A stretch of 64,000 nt of DNA from the NCBI RefSeq assembly GCF_016428595.1, contig NZ_JAELVQ010000003.1:1-64000 (forward strand), given 5' to 3'. Shown here piece by piece: positions 7,076-15,047 of the stretch; position 1 is the stretch's first letter; each line of letters opens with the position of its first letter. The position numbers were made by a program, and so were the translations under genes. The stretch is from Snuella sedimenti (GTDB taxonomy: Bacteria; Bacteroidota; Bacteroidia; Flavobacteriales; Flavobacteriaceae). The notes beneath the pieces are model-generated. The model was not told the DNA's origin and did not search any database. It saw only the letters and a list, made by a program, of their open reading frames with translations.

Positions 7076-8221
7076 TTATTCCTTCACATTATGTGGATAA
7101 TTCTTGTTACGATTCTGGAATCGTAGAATATGTTCTTTTACAATCACACCTTTATCAATATTTATAGCATTTTTTATGGTCTTATTTTCATTCCAACTCT
7201 CGCGACCAGATATAACAGATGGTACATGTACCATTAATGCTGCAGAAATAGATCTTGAAGCACTTTCCCAAAAATAACTTGGTGTATGATCTACCGCGTA
7301 GTAATCAATATTATCTATAGCAATTATTGGTTTTTTAAAAGTGGTAGGTTTTGCGAAATAAAAACCCATACCTTCGTCGCAACTCACATCAATAATAAGT
7401 GAACCAGGTTTAAGCATCGATTTTTCTTCTTCTATTACATAATCAATTGGATCGTCTATATCCTGATATGTACCATTAATTATTATTTCAGATTCATTAA
7501 TTAAATCTAATAATGGTCTTTGTGAACCATCATGTTCAACAACAATTAGTCGTGGTTCGTTTTCGTTTCCTTTTCTAACTCTAACATAGTGTACATTTAA
7601 GACTTCTTCTCTTACTTCATGATCTGGCCTTTGGATACATATAGTAATGTCTCTAAAGCCATGCGCTTTTAAGGCGTAAATAGCACCTCTACTTACAGCA
7701 CCAAAACTAAATATAATTACCTTCCGCTGATTACCATAATGACCATCTATTCCCTTTAATTGCAATGCGTGTATAACTGCGCTATATCCAGCCATTTCAT
7801 TGTTTTTATAAAATGTATGTCTTCCCATTTGTCCGCTAGGAATCCACACATACATATCTTCAAAAGCAATTAAAGTTAATTTTTTATCTATAGCTGTTTG
7901 TGTAACTTGTGTATTTTGAGCACAATGCGGATAACCCCAAATAATACCACCATCTTTTAGTTCTTTAAAATCTGATAAAATGGGTTTGGCAATTATAGCA
8001 CAACCTATGCCTGCTAAAATTTCACCTCTTGAAGCAACTCCTCCAGTTAAGGCACTGATATCTTTGTCTTTTATGTTGAAAGGTTTTCCGTAACCTTCTT
8101 CAAAAATAAGTTGTCTTCGAATATGTTCAGGAAGTCTATTTAAATGTGCTGGATGAATAGGTACTCGCCTTTCATCTTCTTTCTTTGAAGTACCAATTAC
8201 TCCCATTTTTAAAAAAGTCAT
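7076..8221 (-). CDS. N5-(carboxyethyl)ornithine synthase-like / alanine dehydrogenase-fold enzyme
   Basis: 381-aa NAD(P)-dependent enzyme of the alanine dehydrogenase/transhydrogenase N-domain fold. MGVIGTSKKEDERRVPIHP matches the ERRVP-type substrate-binding start of the family. The second Rossmann domain carries KVIIFSFGAVSRGA (about residues 168-181), and IIDVSCDEGMG and DHTPSYFW resemble the C-terminal conserved blocks. Proteins beginning GTSKKEDERRVPIHP are usually labelled carboxyethylornithine synthase, which reductively condenses ornithine with pyruvate. Substrate identity here is inferred, and alanine/saccharopine dehydrogenase relatives are the alternatives. An internal Met at residue 6 is another start. 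It points against the surrounding small genes and has no operon partner. Confidence 0.7.
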   Translation of the reverse strand: MTFLKMGVIGTSKKEDERRVPIHPAHLNRLPEHIRRQLIFEEGYGKPFNIKDKDISALTGGVASRGEILAGIGCAIIAKPILSDFKELKDGGIIWGYPHCAQNTQVTQTAIDKKLTLIAFEDMYVWIPSGQMGRHTFYKNNEMAGYSAVIHALQLKGIDGHYGNQRKVIIFSFGAVSRGAIYALKAHGFRDITICIQRPDHEVREEVLNVHYVRVRKGNENEPRLIVVEHDGSQRPLLDLINESEIIINGTYQDIDDPIDYVIEEEKSMLKPGSLIIDVSCDEGMGFYFAKPTTFKKPIIAIDNIDYYAVDHTPSYFWESASRSISAALMVHVPSVISGRESWNENKTIKNAINIDKGVIVKEHILRFQNRNKNYPHNVKE

Positions 8222-8449
8222 ATGTTGTTAGATTAACACGAATTGCACAGTAATGACATGAGCAAAGCGTAATATTAAAATTACTATTAGATAGTTACTT
8301 ACTAGCAATCAGGCATTAAGTTGGTCACTAGGGGTTCATTAATCAAAATAAAGACTTAAAGTAAAAAGCCTCTGGAATTCGCTGAAGTAGTACGAAGAGA
8401 TTTAATATCAACAGACAAATAATACTTTGTCAAAGATACCTTGAAATAA

Positions 8450-8620
8450 ACGATTATAAGGATAATTTCATTTTTAATAATTTATCCTTATCAAAAGGAA
8501 TTAGATGGGTTGACTGGTAATGACAATGTTATGATTAAGTATTTAGACAAAGCTGCATCTCTTTTTACTGGAATCATTGGTGTAATAATAGGGTACTATT
8601 TTGGACATAAAAAGCAATAA
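8450..8620 (+). pseudogene. Fragment of a small membrane protein
   Basis: An open frame from a stop at 8447 to TAA 8618-8620 encodes a short hydrophobic stretch (ISFLIIYPY), a loop with DGLTGNDNVMIKYLDKA, and a clear membrane helix (SLFTGIIGVIIGYYFG). There is no ATG, GTG or usable TTG before the internal ATG 8531, which would leave only 29 residues. It looks like the C-terminal part of a two-helix membrane protein that has lost its start. A real 29-aa peptide cannot be excluded. Confidence 0.4.
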
Positions 8621-8639
8621 TGTAAGTTAACGGTAACCC

Positions 8640-8690
8640 GTTGCACAAGCCCTTTTATTTTGCCGTGTAGATTCCCTTGTTCCCTAAAAT
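8640..8690 (+). repeat. Partial relative of the 6670 element
   Basis: Begins with the same GTTGCACAAG inverted-repeat end and continues CCCTTTTATTTTGCCGT, close to the interior of the 6670-6894 element (CTTTTATTTTGCTGT). The opposite end is missing, so this is a truncated or diverged copy. The 135-bp repeat follows within 20 bp. Confidence 0.45.
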
Positions 8691-8707
8691 TGTAGCCTAT
8701 CCCATTA

Positions 8708-8841
8708 CGATAAAACCCTAAGAAAATGCTACAATTTTCACACCCACGGATGAAAATACCTCACCCTCATTGCTTCGGAGTCAAACAAGATTTTCATCCA
8801 TATGCTCGCCCTGCTACCTTGATTTTTAAGATTTTTATCGG
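8708..8841 (+). repeat. 135-bp structured repeat, copy 2
   Basis: Same orientation and architecture as 4080-4215: CGATAAAA and TTTTATCGG ends, GGATGAAAAT/ATTTTCATCC inner repeat, CCTGCTACCTTGATTTTTAAG right part. Most changes fall outside the stems. TTAC precedes CGATAAAA in both copies, so the element may extend a few bases further left. Confidence 0.75.
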
Positions 8842-8975
8842 TATGCCACTGCACTTTGCACAGTATTGGAAATGCTGTACAAAAAGAACTATATTTGAAA
8901 GAAAAATAAACGCAATAAAGTGCGTTTACTAACTAGTTGGCAAACATTAAAACTTACTCAAAACTTTAAAGTTAA

Positions 8976-9623
8976 ATGAACAAAAAAGAATTGTTATTGA
9001 TTGTAATTGGATTTATTTTTTCAATCAATTTAAATGCTCAAAATAAATTAGAAATTGGAATTAATGCAGGATTAAATTACCCAGATATTAGAGGAAATGA
9101 ATATGCTAAATACAATAATTTTAAAGTTGGTTACCTAGTTGGTGTTTCTTTGGATTATTATTTGAAGGAGAATTTGTCTATAAGAGCAAATTTGAATTAT
9201 GAGAGAAAAATTAAGAAACTAGAATTAACTTTCTATGATAATCAGGCTCAAGAAACTGGAACTGAAAATTATAATGAAAACTTTGATCATTTAAATATCC
9301 CTATTTTGTTGAAACATGAGTTTAAAAATTCTAAATTTTTCGTAAACGGTGGTCCTTTTTTTAATTATCTAATAGATAATAAAATTGATAAAAAGTATCC
9401 TAATGATGACAGTAACCTAGTTACAAAGCAGAAAAAAATTGATTTTGGTTTATCCGCTGGAGTTGGAGCAAATATTAGTATTGACAAAAAAAATGAACTA
9501 GTAGTTGAACTAAGAAATGATTTAGGACTTATTGATACAGGAGGCGTTCCCAATCAAGTGAATGGAACCGTAAAAACCAATACCTTAAAACTAATATTGA
9601 GTTGGAATTTAGGGATAAAATAA
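8976..9623 (+). CDS. Outer-membrane beta-barrel protein
   Basis: 215 aa with a signal peptide (MNKKELLLIVIGFIFSINLNAQ, cleavage after NAQ) and alternating beta strands such as KLEIGINAGLNYP, GYLVGVSLDYYL and LSIRANLNYERK, ending in KTNTLKLILSWNLGIK. This fits the small porin-like beta-barrel family common in Bacteroidota outer membranes; function is unknown. The gene sits between inverted boundary arms: TTGGCAAACATTA upstream (8937-8949) and TAACGTTTGCCAA downstream (9622-9634). That makes it the cleanest single-gene unit of the island. Confidence 0.8.
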   Translation: MNKKELLLIVIGFIFSINLNAQNKLEIGINAGLNYPDIRGNEYAKYNNFKVGYLVGVSLDYYLKENLSIRANLNYERKIKKLELTFYDNQAQETGTENYNENFDHLNIPILLKHEFKNSKFFVNGGPFFNYLIDNKIDKKYPNDDSNLVTKQKKIDFGLSAGVGANISIDKKNELVVELRNDLGLIDTGGVPNQVNGTVKTNTLKLILSWNLGIK

Positions 9624-9751
9624 CGTTTGCCAATAACGGCTGTATTTTATAGCAGTAAATTCATATAAATGACTGTCTTGTTTACTTAATAGTAAAATTC
9701 TTGTGGATTTTCGCGCAACAAAATAATAGGTATATTTTAACCTACTCATAA
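9622..9751. repeat. Cassette-boundary module after the beta-barrel gene
   Basis: Left arm TAACGTTTGCCAATAACGGC (9622-9641, overlapping the stop codon), then TGTATTTTATAGC and the recurring right-side motif CTTGTGGATTTTCGCGCAAC (about 9692-9711). This is the last well-formed module before a run of ordinary regulatory genes. Confidence 0.45.
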
Positions 9752-10321
9752 ATGACAAAACATACTTTAATAGACCATATAAAAGCCTATGTAACTTCTT
9801 CAGATAATGAATTATCGGAAATCGTAGGCTTTTTCAATACCTGTTCTTACAATAAAAAAGCAACCTTATTGCCTGCCGGAAAGCGATGTGATAAGCTATT
9901 CTTTGTTGTAAAGGGGTGTTTGTGTTTATATTTTATTGATGGTTCGGGCAACCAAAAAACAATACAGTTTGCCATAGAAAATTGGTGGTTAACAGATTTT
10001 TTAGCATTTCAAAATCAAAAACCGTCTAATTTCTATATTGAAGCAGTCGAGCATTCAGAAGTATTGGCAATATCCTTTTCAAAATACCAGGAGCTGTTAT
10101 GTAAATTTCCAAAAATGGAAACGTATTTTAGAACCATTTACGAAATCGCTTATGGCGCTGCATTAATGCGCTTAAAATATATAAACAGCTTTTCTAAAGA
10201 AGACATGTTTTTTAGGTTTCGAGATGATTTCCCAGAGTTTGTACAGCGTGTACCACAATACCTTTTAGCAAGTTTCCTTGGTTTAACTCCAGAATATTTG
10301 AGTGAAATTAAAAGAAAATAA
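9752..10321 (+). CDS. Crp/Fnr-family transcriptional regulator
   Basis: 189 aa. A cyclic-nucleotide-binding-like beta-roll occupies about residues 25-115 (LLPAGKRCDKLFFVVKGCLC, then FYIEAVEHSEVLAIS), followed by the dimer helix. A shortened C-terminal helix-turn-helix ends LASFLGLTPEYLSEIKRK. This short Crp form is typical in Flavobacteria. The ligand is unknown; residues for cAMP binding are not evident. It lies directly upstream of the NADH dehydrogenase gene, which has its own promoter-like site, so it may control that gene. Confidence 0.88.
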   Translation: MTKHTLIDHIKAYVTSSDNELSEIVGFFNTCSYNKKATLLPAGKRCDKLFFVVKGCLCLYFIDGSGNQKTIQFAIENWWLTDFLAFQNQKPSNFYIEAVEHSEVLAISFSKYQELLCKFPKMETYFRTIYEIAYGAALMRLKYINSFSKEDMFFRFRDDFPEFVQRVPQYLLASFLGLTPEYLSEIKRK

Positions 10322-10342
10322 CTTTCTTAAACCAGTTTAATT

Positions 10343-10370
10343 TTTGCTGTATTTGATTTGGCTACCTTTG
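10343..10370 (+). promoter_or_regulatory. Bacteroidota-type promoter for the NADH dehydrogenase gene
   Basis: TTTG at 10343-10346 (-33-like) and TACCTTTG at 10363-10370 fit the TTTG / TAnnTTTG consensus for the primary sigma factor of Bacteroidota. The -7 element is about 30 bp before ATG 10400. Confidence 0.6.
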
Positions 10371-10399
10371 TTTTATGTTAAAAGTAGTAAAAGGCGGCT

Positions 10400-11674
10400 A
10401 TGAAAAACACTAAAAAACTTGTTGTTGTAGGAGGTGGTTTTGCAGGTTTGGAACTTGTAAAAAGATTAGGGAATTCAGGGGACTATGAAATTGTTTTAGT
10501 TGACAGTAATAATTACAATTTTTTCCCGCCATTAATTTATCAGGTATCCACAGGCTTTATGGAACCCTCAGCAATAAGTTATCCGTTTCGGAAGATTCTA
10601 CGAAAATTAAAGAACGTTCGTTTTAGGCTTGGTTCTCTTCAAGCCGTTGTTCCTGAAGAAAATAAAATACTATTAAGTAACGGAGAATTGGAATACGACA
10701 TTTTAGTGATGGCTACGGGGACGGAGACAAATTTTTTTGGTAACCAAAACATTGCAGAAAAAAGTTTGCCAATGAAAACGATAAGTGATGCCTTGTCGCT
10801 TCGCAATGTTATTCTAACCCGGTTAGACCGTGCTACTAGAATTCAAAATGCCGAAGAAAGAAAAAAATACCTAAGCTTTGTTATTGCAGGAGCAGGCCCT
10901 ACTGGCGTTGAGCTTTCGGGTATTTTGGCAGAAATGAAGGCTTCAATTATAATGAAAGATTATCCTGAGTTAAAAGAAAAAGACCTTGGAGAAATTCATT
11001 TAATTGATGGTCAATCTTCCGTTTTGGCAGCTATGTCCAAAAGTGCTCAAGATTATACGTCAAAAAAATTAATAGAGCTGGGCGTTACTTTAATGATGGA
11101 TACATTGGTTAAGGATTTTGATGGTGAAACGGTGTATTTATCCAATGGTATTAAAATTCAATCTAAAAACCTTATTTGGGCTGCAGGTGTTTCGGCAAAA
11201 ACATTTTCGGGATTTTCAAAAGATAGTTTTGGAGCGGGTAAAAGATTAAAAACAAATCAGTTTAATCAAGTCCATACCTATAACAATATCTATGCGTTGG
11301 GAGATTGTGCTTTGGTTCTTGGTGATACAAATTACCCCAATGGCCATCCGCAATTAGCACAACCAGCACTGCAACAGGCAAAGAACCTGGCTGATAACCT
11401 AAATAGGAAAAACAATAACTGGAAACCATTTCTGTATAACGATAAAGGTTCTTTGGCCATAATAGGAAGAAACAAGGCTGTATTGGACTTTCCGAAACAA
11501 ACCCATTCTGTAAAAGGTTTTGGGGCTTGGTTAATTTGGATTTTTGTACATATCATGGGACTGGTCAATTTTAAAAACAAAGTAAGGACATTGTACAACT
11601 GGCTGGGGTACTATATATACAAAGACCAATATTTTAGAATGATAATTAAACCAACAGAAAGAACTAATAAATAA
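10400..11674 (+). CDS. ndh: Type II NADH dehydrogenase (NDH-2)
   Basis: 424-aa FAD enzyme that oxidises NADH and reduces quinone at the membrane without pumping protons. The N-terminal FAD motif is VVGGGFAGLELVKRL (residues 8-22), the second nucleotide site is AGAGPTGVELSG (about 163-174), and IYALGDCA (about 298-305) is the closing FAD block. A C-terminal amphipathic/hydrophobic region (GFGAWLIWIFVHIMGLVNF) is typical of NDH-2 membrane attachment. Promoter-like elements lie directly upstream. The gene ends just before the first copy of an inverted leader repeat. Confidence 0.92.
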   Translation: MKNTKKLVVVGGGFAGLELVKRLGNSGDYEIVLVDSNNYNFFPPLIYQVSTGFMEPSAISYPFRKILRKLKNVRFRLGSLQAVVPEENKILLSNGELEYDILVMATGTETNFFGNQNIAEKSLPMKTISDALSLRNVILTRLDRATRIQNAEERKKYLSFVIAGAGPTGVELSGILAEMKASIIMKDYPELKEKDLGEIHLIDGQSSVLAAMSKSAQDYTSKKLIELGVTLMMDTLVKDFDGETVYLSNGIKIQSKNLIWAAGVSAKTFSGFSKDSFGAGKRLKTNQFNQVHTYNNIYALGDCALVLGDTNYPNGHPQLAQPALQQAKNLADNLNRKNNNWKPFLYNDKGSLAIIGRNKAVLDFPKQTHSVKGFGAWLIWIFVHIMGLVNFKNKVRTLYNWLGYYIYKDQYFRMIIKPTERTNK

Positions 11675-11682
11675 AGAAGACT

Positions 11683-11837
11683 ATGAAACGAACATTAACA
11701 AAATTTAAGCATTTTTTCACAAAAGGAAATGTTTAAAATTTTTAATGAGAGAACGAGTGTAAGGAGTGGTTGCACACGTTCTTAATTTTATAATTGCAAT
11801 AAAATCAATTAATTACTAAAATTTAAACGTGTGAAAA
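11683..11837 (+). repeat. Leader repeat, copy A (inverted relative to copy B)
   Basis: About 154 bp from TGAAACGAACATTAA to the GTGAAAA start of the next gene. Its reverse complement recurs at 17587-17739 in front of the MFS gene. Shared blocks include GTTTAAAATTTTTAATG, GGTTGCACACGTTCT, AATTTTATAATT and TAAAATTTAAACGTGTGAAA. Both copies end at a GTG start and open with a micro-ORF MKRTL (11683-11736 here, 17 codons plus stop). Confidence 0.75.
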
Positions 11838-12601
11838 AAGTTAAATTAATAACAGTAATGGTTTTTCTAACCATGGTTACTAGTTGTAATACCGAGAGAT
11901 CAAAAAACAATGCTAAAGTTGAGGATGTTAATCAAGTTACGTCGCAATCTGATACACTAACTAAACACCTAAAGCCTTTCAAGTTAGAATTGCCAACAAT
12001 AGGCCTTCTTATGTTTAACGGTGTTTTACAGGGAGAGGTTATAGCGACTTCTGATGTTTTTGGGAAACCGGACAAAAATGGCAAACAGCTTTTTAACGTC
12101 ATAGCTATTGCAGAGACGAAAAGCCCGATTACCACAGAAGAAGGGATGCACTTTGTTCCTGATTACACTTTTGAAAATTGTCCAAAACTAACAGCTTTGT
12201 TTGTGCCTAGTGCTTATGATATGTATGCACAAGTACATAATAACAAAATTGTAGATTTTATAAAAGAGAAAAATACTGAGACAAAATATATTGTTAGTAA
12301 TTGTGCAGGGGCGCAGCTAATAGGTAAATCGGGTATTGCCGACGGACACAAAATTGTTACCTGGATAGGTGGGGGTGAACAATTACAAAAGGACTTCCCG
12401 AATTTAAAAGTTCAAAACGACAGTCTGGTAACCTTTGTCGAAGATGGGAAATTCAGTTCCTCGAATGGCAATTTAGCAAGTTACATTTCTGCATTGAATT
12501 TATTGGAGAAAATGACAAGTATGGAACACAGAAAGTTTATAGAAAGCTATTTGTACCTTGACCGACTTCAGAATTACAAAGAAATTAACGAACCATTGTA
12601 A
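11831..12601 (+). CDS. DJ-1/PfpI-family lipoprotein
   Basis: 256 aa, GTG start inside the leader repeat (MKKVKLITVMVFLTMVTSC; lipobox Cys at about residue 19), so probably an envelope lipoprotein. The rest is a class I glutamine-amidotransferase-like DJ-1/PfpI domain: IGLLMFNGV at the start, FVPSAYDM, and the nucleophile elbow SNCAGAQLIGKSGIADG, where Cys is the catalytic position, followed by HKIVTW. The family includes glyoxalase III, protease and chaperone-like members; which activity applies is unknown. An extracytoplasmic version is less common. Confidence 0.8.
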   Translation: MKKVKLITVMVFLTMVTSCNTERSKNNAKVEDVNQVTSQSDTLTKHLKPFKLELPTIGLLMFNGVLQGEVIATSDVFGKPDKNGKQLFNVIAIAETKSPITTEEGMHFVPDYTFENCPKLTALFVPSAYDMYAQVHNNKIVDFIKEKNTETKYIVSNCAGAQLIGKSGIADGHKIVTWIGGGEQLQKDFPNLKVQNDSLVTFVEDGKFSSSNGNLASYISALNLLEKMTSMEHRKFIESYLYLDRLQNYKEINEPL

Positions 12602-12736
12602 ATAAGTTATTTAGTGCATTGTTTCTATCTTTTATCTAGAATATCTTCACGGATTTTCTATTCGGTTTGTATTTGCTAAATTTAGTGTTTAAATTAAGTT
12701 TAAACTAATTCTATATTTTAGGAGTTGCATTTTAAA
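12602..12736. repeat. Diverged boundary-type right arm
   Basis: Short intergenic stretch with CTTCACGGATTTTCTATTCGG (about 12644-12664) and TTTGCTAAATTTAGTG. The first resembles the CGGATTTTC motif of modules near 5009, 6976 and 9699. It precedes the AraC gene start. Confidence 0.35.
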
Positions 12737-13654
12737 ATGACAATTATAGATAAAGAAAGACAAGCAGATTACAAAAACAGAATTAATCGGGTTTTTAAAT
12801 ATATTGACGAAAATTTGGATTCGGACCTGTCTTTAAGCACGATTTCTGAAATCGCGTTTTTCTCAGCATTTCACTTTCATAGGGTTTTTAAATTCATTAC
12901 AGGCGAAACCCTAAAGGAATACGTGACCAGAAGGAGAATTGAAAAATCAGCATCCGATTTACTTCATAAAAATATCACGGCAACAGAAATAGCACACAAA
13001 TACGGGTTTAGTGATAATACTTCTTATTCAAGAGTATTCAAAAAGTATTTTGGAGTAAGCCCAACTGAATTTAAAAAACAAAACCCTAATAGACATAGCA
13101 AGATTCGTCAACTTAAAAGCAAGAACGGACAAGCATATCCTGACTACGAAAAATACATTTGCATCATTAATAATCTTAAAAATTGGATAAAAATGAATGC
13201 AAAAATTGAAATTAAAGAAATGTCCAAAATGGATTTGGCTTATGTATTAAGCATTGGCCCTCAAAACCTTGAAAGTGCTTATGGAGAACTAATGCAATGG
13301 GCAATACCAAAAGGGTTAATGAGCGACCAAACAAAAATGATAACGATTTATCACGACAGTTTTAAAGTTACCGAAGCTAGTAAAGTAAGAATGAGTGCTT
13401 CGATTTTGCTTGACAAGACGATTGAAACAAAGGGGGAAGTTGGATTAACCACTATTGAAAAGGGAAAATACATAGTAGGTAGTTTTGAAATTGGGTTGGA
13501 TGAATTCGAAAAATCTTGGACAGGATTGTTTGTTTGGATGAATGAAAATGGGTATAAAAAAGCAGATAGGGAACCTTTAGAGATGTATTATAATAATTTT
13601 AATGACCACCCAGAAAAAAAGGCTATCGTTGACTTTTGTATACCAATTGAATAA
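12737..13654 (+). CDS. AraC-family regulator with GyrI-like effector domain
   Basis: The start is taken at ATG 12737 (MTIIDKERQADYKNRINRV); a TTG 12 nt upstream is less likely. The two AraC helix-turn-helix motifs fill residues 15-115 (LSTISEIAFFSAFHFHRVFK, then EIAHKYGFSDNTSYSRVFKK). The C-terminal half (from about 155) is a GyrI/SOUL-like small-molecule binding domain (YVLSIGP, then GKYIVGSFEIG, DFCIPIE). This domain order, HTH first, is that of Rob/BmrR-like multidrug-responsive regulators. The ligand and targets are unknown; the nearby MFS exporter is a candidate target. Confidence 0.88.
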   Translation: MTIIDKERQADYKNRINRVFKYIDENLDSDLSLSTISEIAFFSAFHFHRVFKFITGETLKEYVTRRRIEKSASDLLHKNITATEIAHKYGFSDNTSYSRVFKKYFGVSPTEFKKQNPNRHSKIRQLKSKNGQAYPDYEKYICIINNLKNWIKMNAKIEIKEMSKMDLAYVLSIGPQNLESAYGELMQWAIPKGLMSDQTKMITIYHDSFKVTEASKVRMSASILLDKTIETKGEVGLTTIEKGKYIVGSFEIGLDEFEKSWTGLFVWMNENGYKKADREPLEMYYNNFNDHPEKKAIVDFCIPIE

Positions 13655-13791
13655 AAACGGTTTGTTATACCATAGCTTAAAAGCTGTCTGGCATTAAACT
13701 TATCATTTATTCCAAATAAAAACACAAAAAAATGCAATAAATAAGAAAAGCATCGTCTTATTTAATGAAGAACCCTTCGTAAAAGGTTTTA

Positions 13792-14340
13792 GTGAATTTG
13801 GAATCAGAAAACAGTAAAAAGCTTAAGGATTTTTTTGGAAGAGAATATGAGTCTCTCAGGGTTTACGTGAACACAAAAATAAGTGATACGGTCAATCGTG
13901 ATGCAGAAGACATTATTCAGGATGTAGCCTTAAAGTTGTTTTCTGGAGCAGATAGATATGCGCCCATAAATAATGTGGCTGGTTTTGTATATAGATCTAT
14001 AAAAAACAAAATCATTGATGTTATGCGAACCAATAAAAAAGTGGATTCCGTAACTGTTGATAAGGATTTGCTGGAGTTGATAGATGTTGTACAGCAATCC
14101 ACCAATAATTATACTTCAGACGAAATGATTTTGATACTTAAAGAATGTGTCGATAAGTTAAAACCAGCATATCGGGATATTATCATAGCAGTAGACTTTG
14201 AAGGGTACTCCTATAAGGAGATTTCTGAAGAAACAGGCATTTCTTTAGGAACACTCATGTCCAGAAGGCACAGGGCCATAGGTATATTGTATAAAAAAAT
14301 AGAACAGGAAATTAACAAACATAAAATTAGTATATCATGA
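13792..14340 (+). CDS. ECF-type RNA polymerase sigma factor
   Basis: 182 aa, GTG start. Region 2 (residues 15-85, with DAEDIIQDVALKLF and FVYRSIKNKIIDVMR) melts the -10 element. Region 4 (about 115-170, LKPAYRDIIIAVDFEGYSYKEISE and GTLMSRRHRAIGILYKK) binds the -35 element. It heads a three-gene operon: the next start overlaps its stop by 4 nt (ATGA). No classical anti-sigma gene is seen; the membrane protein next door is the natural candidate. Confidence 0.92.
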   Translation: MNLESENSKKLKDFFGREYESLRVYVNTKISDTVNRDAEDIIQDVALKLFSGADRYAPINNVAGFVYRSIKNKIIDVMRTNKKVDSVTVDKDLLELIDVVQQSTNNYTSDEMILILKECVDKLKPAYRDIIIAVDFEGYSYKEISEETGISLGTLMSRRHRAIGILYKKIEQEINKHKISIS

Positions 14341-14753
14341 CAAATTTTTTCACCCATAAATTTAGAAAAAAGTCACCAATAGAGATTGTTGGAATGATCA
14401 TTTTTGGTGCCATTGCCATTGCTGGATTGGTTATTTTATTTGGTTTTGTAATTATGTGGTTATGGAATTGGCTGATGCCCGATATTTTTGGACTTACAAC
14501 ACTTACATATTGGCAAGCTGTGGGCTTATTTATATTACTAAAAATACTTCTTGGCGGTTGTGGTACTGGAGGAAAAGATGCTTCAAAAAGTTCAAAGCAT
14601 AAATGTAAAAAAGATTCAAAGACCGATTTTTCAAAATGGAAATACTATGATAAATTTTGGAGGGAGGAAGGCGATGCATATTATAAGGAATACGTCGAAC
14701 GACAAACAAACCCTTCGCAAGAAAACGATGAATCAAAATCAGATTCAGAATAA
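14337..14753 (+). CDS. Membrane protein of the sigma-factor operon (unknown family)
   Basis: 138 aa with two hydrophobic helices (about residues 15-44 and 58-77) and a long charged, Lys/Asp-rich C-terminal tail (KSSKHKCKKDSKTDFSKW) expected in the cytoplasm. No known domain is recognised. Four-base overlap with the sigma gene implies coupled translation. This suggests a role in sensing or restraining the sigma factor, although it lacks the usual zinc anti-sigma HxxxCxxC motif. Confidence 0.75.
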   Translation: MTNFFTHKFRKKSPIEIVGMIIFGAIAIAGLVILFGFVIMWLWNWLMPDIFGLTTLTYWQAVGLFILLKILLGGCGTGGKDASKSSKHKCKKDSKTDFSKWKYYDKFWREEGDAYYKEYVERQTNPSQENDESKSDSE

Positions 14754-14768
14754 CAATAAAGTAGCATT

Positions 14769-14987
14769 ATGGAATTGCTAATATTTCAAACAGATATCAA
14801 ATCAAAGAAAAAAGTTAAGTCCCTAAAACCTGTATTTAATACCCATCCAGACATTATTAAGTGGTCCATTGATCTGGAAGATATTGACAATGTACTTCGC
14901 ATAGAAGCAACAACAAATCTATCGGAAGAGGATGTTGTCGATCTGGTAAAGGTAAATGGGTTTTATATTAAAGCATTACCGGATTAG
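14769..14987 (+). CDS. HMA-fold-like small protein without CxxC
   Basis: 72 aa starting MELLIFQTDIKSKKKVKSL. The beta-alpha-beta-beta-alpha-beta pattern (FNTHPDIIKWSIDLEDIDN, then VLRIEATTNLSEEDVVDLVK and GFYIKAL) is that of heavy-metal-associated/ferredoxin-like domains. The metal-binding CxxC loop is absent. It is 15 bp after the membrane protein gene, so it is probably the third operon member. The role is unknown; loss of the metal site suggests protein-protein binding. Confidence 0.7.
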   Translation: MELLIFQTDIKSKKKVKSLKPVFNTHPDIIKWSIDLEDIDNVLRIEATTNLSEEDVVDLVKVNGFYIKALPD

Positions 14988-15047
14988 GAAATATAACCGC
15001 TTTGTGTTTTAAACTGTTCAACTTAAAAAAGTAATAGGGTTTATAGC

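Larger units (their letters stand above)
8222..8975. other. Gene-poor stretch with gene fragment and repeats
   Basis: About 750 bp between the synthase and the beta-barrel gene. It holds a broken membrane-protein fragment (8450-8620), a partial MITE-like piece (8640-8690), the second 135-bp repeat (8708-8841) and a boundary arm CTAGTTGGCAAACATTA (8933-8949). A 68-codon ORF across the 135-bp repeat is not conserved in copy 1 and is rejected. Confidence 0.5.

Noticed and set aside
8726-8932. 68-aa + ORF over the second 135-bp repeat
   Set aside because: The frame is not kept in copy 1 of the repeat, so it is incidental.
2422-9751. Canonical integron
   Set aside because: No integrase gene is present and the module cores do not match GTTRRRY/RYYYAAC strictly, so I describe it only as cassette-like.
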